The position numbers and the translations under genes are program-made. From PSRJ01 sp963825305 (GTDB lineage: Bacteria > Acidobacteriota > Terriglobia > Bryobacterales > Bryobacteraceae), in NCBI GenBank assembly GCA_963825305.1, contig CAWGTA010000008.1, positions 992,001 to 1,056,000 on the forward strand: a stretch of DNA of 64,000 nucleotides, written 5' to 3'. Under the pieces are notes generated by a model. That model had not been told where the DNA came from and did not search any database. It saw nothing but the letters and a program-made list of their open reading frames with translations. Below are positions 60,394-64,000 of the stretch, piece by piece. Within the stretch, counting starts at the first letter, position 1. Every line of letters starts with the position of its first letter.

Positions 60394-60861
60394 TTAAGCC
60401 TCCAAATCCTTGAACACCGCCGTACTGTCGGTTGTTTCCGGCATCACCGGGAACTTGAACCCGCACTGCGCGCAAGGCTCCGCGAGCACTTGCTGCTCAT
60501 GATGGAGATCGTAAGCCTTGTCCGCCGCAGTGCCACAACACGGGCACACCCGGATGAGGCGCGTGCTCTTAAGTTCAAAGTTGGTGATGATGTCCTCCAT
60601 GATTGCGCCGCTTCGAACCGCCCACGCCTTGGCTTGCTTGTGGTAGGTGTTCATATGCCAGTCTTTGAGGGCTTCCGCGCTCGTCCACAGGCTGATCTCG
60701 TTGTACCAGGAGGGATCCCTGGGATGAACCCACCACGTGAGGTGCAAAAACCCCGGCAATGTCTTTAACTGATTGCGCACCTCGCCAAATAGCAACTTAA
60801 ACTTTTCGTAGCCGTCGGGGCTTGAGAAGCGGACTCTCTGCATACTTTGATAGATGGCCAT
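60394..60861 (-). CDS. ABM-like dimeric barrel protein with C-terminal zinc ribbon
   Basis: The 155-residue product has an N-terminal alpha/beta part (MQRVRFSSPDGYEKFKLLFGEVRNQLKTLPGF, then HLTWWVHPRDPSWYNEISLWTSAEALKDW) like antibiotic-biosynthesis-monooxygenase or heme-degrading barrels. The C-terminal ~40 residues carry two CxxC pairs (CPCCG and CAQCG), forming a likely zinc ribbon. The combination is unfamiliar to me. It ends about 50 bases before the start of the peptidase gene on the same strand and lies downstream of the TonB-dependent protein gene with a 17-base gap, so it may share that transcript. Confidence 0.78.
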   Translation of the reverse strand: MAIYQSMQRVRFSSPDGYEKFKLLFGEVRNQLKTLPGFLHLTWWVHPRDPSWYNEISLWTSAEALKDWHMNTYHKQAKAWAVRSGAIMEDIITNFELKSTRLIRVCPCCGTAADKAYDLHHEQQVLAEPCAQCGFKFPVMPETTDSTAVFKDLEA

Positions 60862-60877
60862 GAATCTCCTTGGATTG

Positions 60878-63800
60878 TCAGAAGTCTAAACGCAGCGCCA
60901 GTTGCCCGGTGCGGTTGCCTCCCTGTCCGGCAGTCTGGGCCGATTGCAAAATGCCAAAAGTCGAAGGGCTGCTGACGTTCGACGCCGGCGGCGCAAAGTT
61001 CGTGTGATTTAAAGCATTGGTGAACGTCGATTCAAACCGAAGTCGAAGACGCTCGCGGATTGGAAAGATCTTCGACAACCCGGCGGATACCGCAATCGTT
61101 CCCGGGCCTTCCAGGATACCGACGCCCGCGTTGCCGATTCGTCCGGCGTTCGCTGGCGTTGGCCCGAACGCGTTGAGGTTCCACTGAATGCCGCTGCCTG
61201 GGGAACTCGGATCTCCGACTGCGTCGGGCCGCGCCGTTATGCCGCCTCGACCTACGATATCGGTGTTCGATTGATCCAAGGTTGGGCTGATCGTGGGAGT
61301 GAGGTAAGGCCCGGTCTGCAAGAGAGTCACCGTGCTCAAATTCCAACCGCCCACCACGGCATTAACGAATTTCGAACTGCTGCTCCACGTGCGTCCGGCG
61401 CCGAACGGCAAGGCGTAGACGCCCGTCAGCAGGAACCGTTGTCGCGGCATCCCCGCCACATTTCCGCGAGCCGCGCGGAGGTTGAACTGACTGTAGGAGG
61501 GCGTGAACAAAAGGTTCTCGGAAGCAAAGCCGTTGGGCGCGTCGCCTTGAGCGTCACTAATGTTATGGGCCCAGGTGTAGTTCGCCTGGAAGGACAGTCC
61601 GTGCGATGTCCGATGAGTGGCTTCGAACGTGAGTCCCTGGTAGTTAGCAAAAGCCGCGTTCGCGCTGTAGTTTAACTCGATCCAGTTCTGATAGGGAGCG
61701 CGCGGATCGACGTAAGGACTGGGTACGTAGGGTTGCGTGCTCGGGGGGATTGCGTTGTAATCCTTCTTGACATTCATTCGGTACGAGTTCATCCCGGCAT
61801 AGGTGACTCGGATCGCGGTGGCAGTTGTTAGCTCGCGCTCGATCGTTACGTTCCATTGCGCCGTTTGAGGATCCCTGAAGTTCGGGTCCATTCCGTCGTA
61901 GAGTCCGGTCCCCCCGTACTGTGCCGTTGTGCTTGCAGGCGACGTTTGTGGAAATTGAAACAGCGGCGAGCCGCCGTTGTTGTTCGAGTAAGTATAGGGC
62001 GCTCCCAGCGGGATGCCGAGAAAATCGTAAGCCAACTGCCCCAGAGGGGTTTGGGTGAAGATGCCGAACCCGGCGCGAATGACTGTCTTATTGTCACGAA
62101 ATGGGCGGAAAGCGACGCTGATGCGCGGATCGAAATTATGCCAATAGGTGTTCCGCAAGCTTTGAGACAAGTGATCCTGACTTGCGGTCACCACGTTGGA
62201 ACAAGGAAGCGACATGTTTCTTGTCGCTAGCTGACAAGCATTAAAGGAGATCAGAAAGGCGTTGTAGTTGGCTTGCAGCAAGGGGCTGGAAGGCACGGTC
62301 TTGCTGAGGAGTATGTCCGGAACCACGATGTCGCCATTCCGCGGATCGAAGTTGGCGATATCACCCTGGTTCTCCGTGAATTCCGGTAGTAGCTCCCATC
62401 GCAGCCCGAAGTTCACGGTAAGCCGGTCGTTGACCTGCCATTGATCTTGGCCGTAAATCCCCCACTGAAGGCTAGGCTCATTCGTGTTGGGGCTGCTTCC
62501 GACAATAAAATCGGTGTTAGGCGCGCCCAGCAGAAAATCCCCGAAGGCGCTCCCCGTGAACACCCCCTGGTTGAACGTGAACGCGCCAAAATCGTCCGAC
62601 TGGCCCCATCGGACCACAGTTTCATAGAACACGTGGCGGACATCCAAACCGACCCGCAAGGTATGCTTTCCCATCGTACGGCTGAGGTTATCGGTGAACT
62701 GATAGGTCCGCGAGGCGCCGGGTCCGTCCTTGTCCCGCCCGATCGGAGTAAAGCCGCTTCCGTCGGAGAAATTGAAGGTCGGAAACGCCCCAGTCGTCGG
62801 GTGATTGGCGAAGCTGATGCCGCTCAGTCCCAGTTGGTTGTCAGCCGAGGCGCCTTGGATTGGGAAAGTCGTGTCAATGAGACTGTTCGTGAAACCAAAG
62901 CGGAACTCGTTCACCATTCTGGGAGTGATGGCGTAGTTGTAAGAAACCAGGAAGCTGCGATCGTGCTCCGCATTCAGGTCGTTCGGTAAGAGTGGATTGA
63001 CTGAGTCCGTGAGCAGATTTTTTCGGCTAAAACGTGCATAGATCTGCTGAGTGGCAGTGATGTTATGATCCAGCCTGATATCAAACCCGTTGGTACTGGC
63101 AGGCGTGGGTTGCAGCGTTTCATAATTGAAGCCGCTCCCTGCGGAACTTACGTTCGGGAGCGGGTAATAGCCGAGCAGGTTTTTGGATACCGCATTCAGT
63201 CTGTTTGTCGGGATGGCGTTATTCGGGAAGGGCTGGCCGTTTAATGGATCGATCAACGTAGTGCTCGGCTGACCGCTCTGGGGGTCGATGATGGGGAGGG
63301 CGCTCAGATCGCCATTCCGCTGCGCCACCGTCGGTACAAGATACTGCTCCGGAGTAGCCGTCCTCCGGCGGTTTCCTTCATAGTCCACAAAGAAGAACGT
63401 TTTGTCGTGGCCGTTATATAAGTGGGGAATACTTACCGGACCGCCCAGACTGCCCCCGAATGTATTGAACCGTTTAGGCGCTTTTGAGGTGAAGTTCAGA
63501 GTGGTAGCATCCAGTGCATCGTTCTGCAGATACTCGAAGAGGCTGCCATGTAACTGGTTGGTTCCGCTCTTCGTGATGAATGTCACGTCGGCTACCTGGG
63601 CAAATTCGGCGCTATTGTTGAACGCCGTGACTTTGAGTTCGGCCAGCCCTTCGGAGGATGGGTAGGCATTTAGAAGAGAGCCGTTCCGCGTGTTATCGGC
63701 GGTGGAAATTCCGTCTACGGAGTAACCCGTCATCGAGTAACTGGCGCCCCCAACCTCGATGTTGCCCACACTATCTGTGACTACGTTGGGAGAGAGGGCC

Positions 63801-64000
63801 AATGAGGCCAAGGGGCTAGTAGTCTGGGCCCTAAAATTGAGCGGCATCTGGACCAGGTCGCTGGTAGACTTGGAGTCGCCGATCACACTGTTTTCCGTAT
63901 TGATCTGGCCGGCAGACGCCTCGACACTTACGGTCTGCTGTGTCTGCGCGAGCGCTAACGCAAGTTCCACACGTGCGCTCTGGCGAGCGGTTAATTCCAC
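60878..64000 (-). CDS. Oar-like TonB-dependent outer-membrane protein (N-terminus outside window)
   Basis: The 1040 residues in the window show a plug domain (SYSMTGYSVDGISTADNTR, SSEGLAELKVTAFNNSAEF, VTFITKSGTNQLHGSLFEYLQND) and a 22-strand-type barrel with alternating residues that ends KTGQLALRLDF-like (GNRTGQLALRLDF, with terminal Phe). The family, common in Acidobacteria, has an N-terminal carboxypeptidase-regulatory-like domain, which must lie beyond 64000. Substrate is unknown, perhaps carbohydrates or proteins. The apparent GTG at 64000 is only the window edge. Confidence 0.93.
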   Translation of the reverse strand: MELTARQSARVELALALAQTQQTVSVEASAGQINTENSVIGDSKSTSDLVQMPLNFRAQTTSPLASLALSPNVVTDSVGNIEVGGASYSMTGYSVDGISTADNTRNGSLLNAYPSSEGLAELKVTAFNNSAEFAQVADVTFITKSGTNQLHGSLFEYLQNDALDATTLNFTSKAPKRFNTFGGSLGGPVSIPHLYNGHDKTFFFVDYEGNRRRTATPEQYLVPTVAQRNGDLSALPIIDPQSGQPSTTLIDPLNGQPFPNNAIPTNRLNAVSKNLLGYYPLPNVSSAGSGFNYETLQPTPASTNGFDIRLDHNITATQQIYARFSRKNLLTDSVNPLLPNDLNAEHDRSFLVSYNYAITPRMVNEFRFGFTNSLIDTTFPIQGASADNQLGLSGISFANHPTTGAFPTFNFSDGSGFTPIGRDKDGPGASRTYQFTDNLSRTMGKHTLRVGLDVRHVFYETVVRWGQSDDFGAFTFNQGVFTGSAFGDFLLGAPNTDFIVGSSPNTNEPSLQWGIYGQDQWQVNDRLTVNFGLRWELLPEFTENQGDIANFDPRNGDIVVPDILLSKTVPSSPLLQANYNAFLISFNACQLATRNMSLPCSNVVTASQDHLSQSLRNTYWHNFDPRISVAFRPFRDNKTVIRAGFGIFTQTPLGQLAYDFLGIPLGAPYTYSNNNGGSPLFQFPQTSPASTTAQYGGTGLYDGMDPNFRDPQTAQWNVTIERELTTATAIRVTYAGMNSYRMNVKKDYNAIPPSTQPYVPSPYVDPRAPYQNWIELNYSANAAFANYQGLTFEATHRTSHGLSFQANYTWAHNISDAQGDAPNGFASENLLFTPSYSQFNLRAARGNVAGMPRQRFLLTGVYALPFGAGRTWSSSSKFVNAVVGGWNLSTVTLLQTGPYLTPTISPTLDQSNTDIVGRGGITARPDAVGDPSSPGSGIQWNLNAFGPTPANAGRIGNAGVGILEGPGTIAVSAGLSKIFPIRERLRLRFESTFTNALNHTNFAPPASNVSSPSTFGILQSAQTAGQGGNRTGQLALRLDF

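Noticed and set aside
63121..63145. CCGCTCCCTGCGG resembling the MITE end
   Set aside because: Only the first 10-12 bases match, there is no inverted partner, and the sequence is conserved coding sequence of the TonB-dependent protein.
1..64000. tRNA, rRNA, CRISPR array, integrase or complete insertion sequence
   Set aside because: No cloverleaf-like sequence, rRNA segment, regularly spaced repeats, transposase or integrase frame was recognised by reading; a covariance-model search was not possible.

Overview
The window looks like chromosomal DNA of an acidobacterium close to Candidatus Solibacter (Bryobacterales). The signs are a secreted beta-propeller protein ending in a Solibacter-type C-terminal domain, a very large Oar-like TonB-dependent outer-membrane protein, two members of the exported family with the motif D/NGxPDxxGVW, many YVTN/NHL/SBBP propellers, an ECF sigma/anti-sigma pair, high GC and many short palindromic repeats. 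The assignment rests on recognised families only; no rRNA or tRNA gene was seen.

Layout. 1-4347: a membrane-anchored TPR protein and an exported TPR-CHAT protease-like protein. 4400-15711: secreted proteins of unknown role, an AraC regulator, a methyltransferase, and a three-gene minus-strand operon (aminotransferase, class A beta-lactamase-like protein, class II aldolase). 15916-18176: ECF sigma factor, zinc-finger anti-sigma factor and an exported partner. 18293-23143: a surface-polysaccharide group made of a Wzt-type ABC ATPase, a methyltransferase with a long coiled coil, and a GT2-GT4 fusion. 23250-27527: the glycine cleavage genes gcvT-gcvH-gcvPA-gcvPB. 27534-39898: mixed housekeeping and exported genes (a c-heme/copper monooxygenase-like protein, YggX, an ATP-grasp enzyme, two S9-type features of which one is here, a CDF transporter, HDOD and PilZ-like proteins). 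39949-58212: a large flagellar region. 58247-64000: a prolyl oligopeptidase, a small barrel/zinc-ribbon protein and the truncated TonB-dependent protein.

The flagellar region has two arms that diverge at about 46.66-46.88 kb. The minus arm holds flgF, an unknown gene, flgG, flgA, flgH, flgI and flgJ (rod, P ring and L ring). The plus arm holds fliK, flgD, flgE, fliO, fliP, fliQ, fliR, flhB, flhA, flhF, fliA, fliN and a small membrane protein (hook, export gate, sigma-28, switch). flaG and fliS lie nearby. flhG, fliF-J, fliM, motAB, flgBC and flagellin are not in the window.

Two things stand out. First, five genes (the coiled-coil methyltransferase, flgA, fliK, fliR and flhB) are each split by a single shift, all of the same sign (+1). 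This is either gene decay, chiefly of the flagellar system, or a systematic sequence error. Second, there are several families of short palindromic or terminal-inverted-repeat elements. One MITE-like family has four copies, three of them in the flagellar region; one of these is read in frame inside fliK and one supplies the end of flgJ. Another palindrome lies in frame between the n- and h-regions of two signal peptides.
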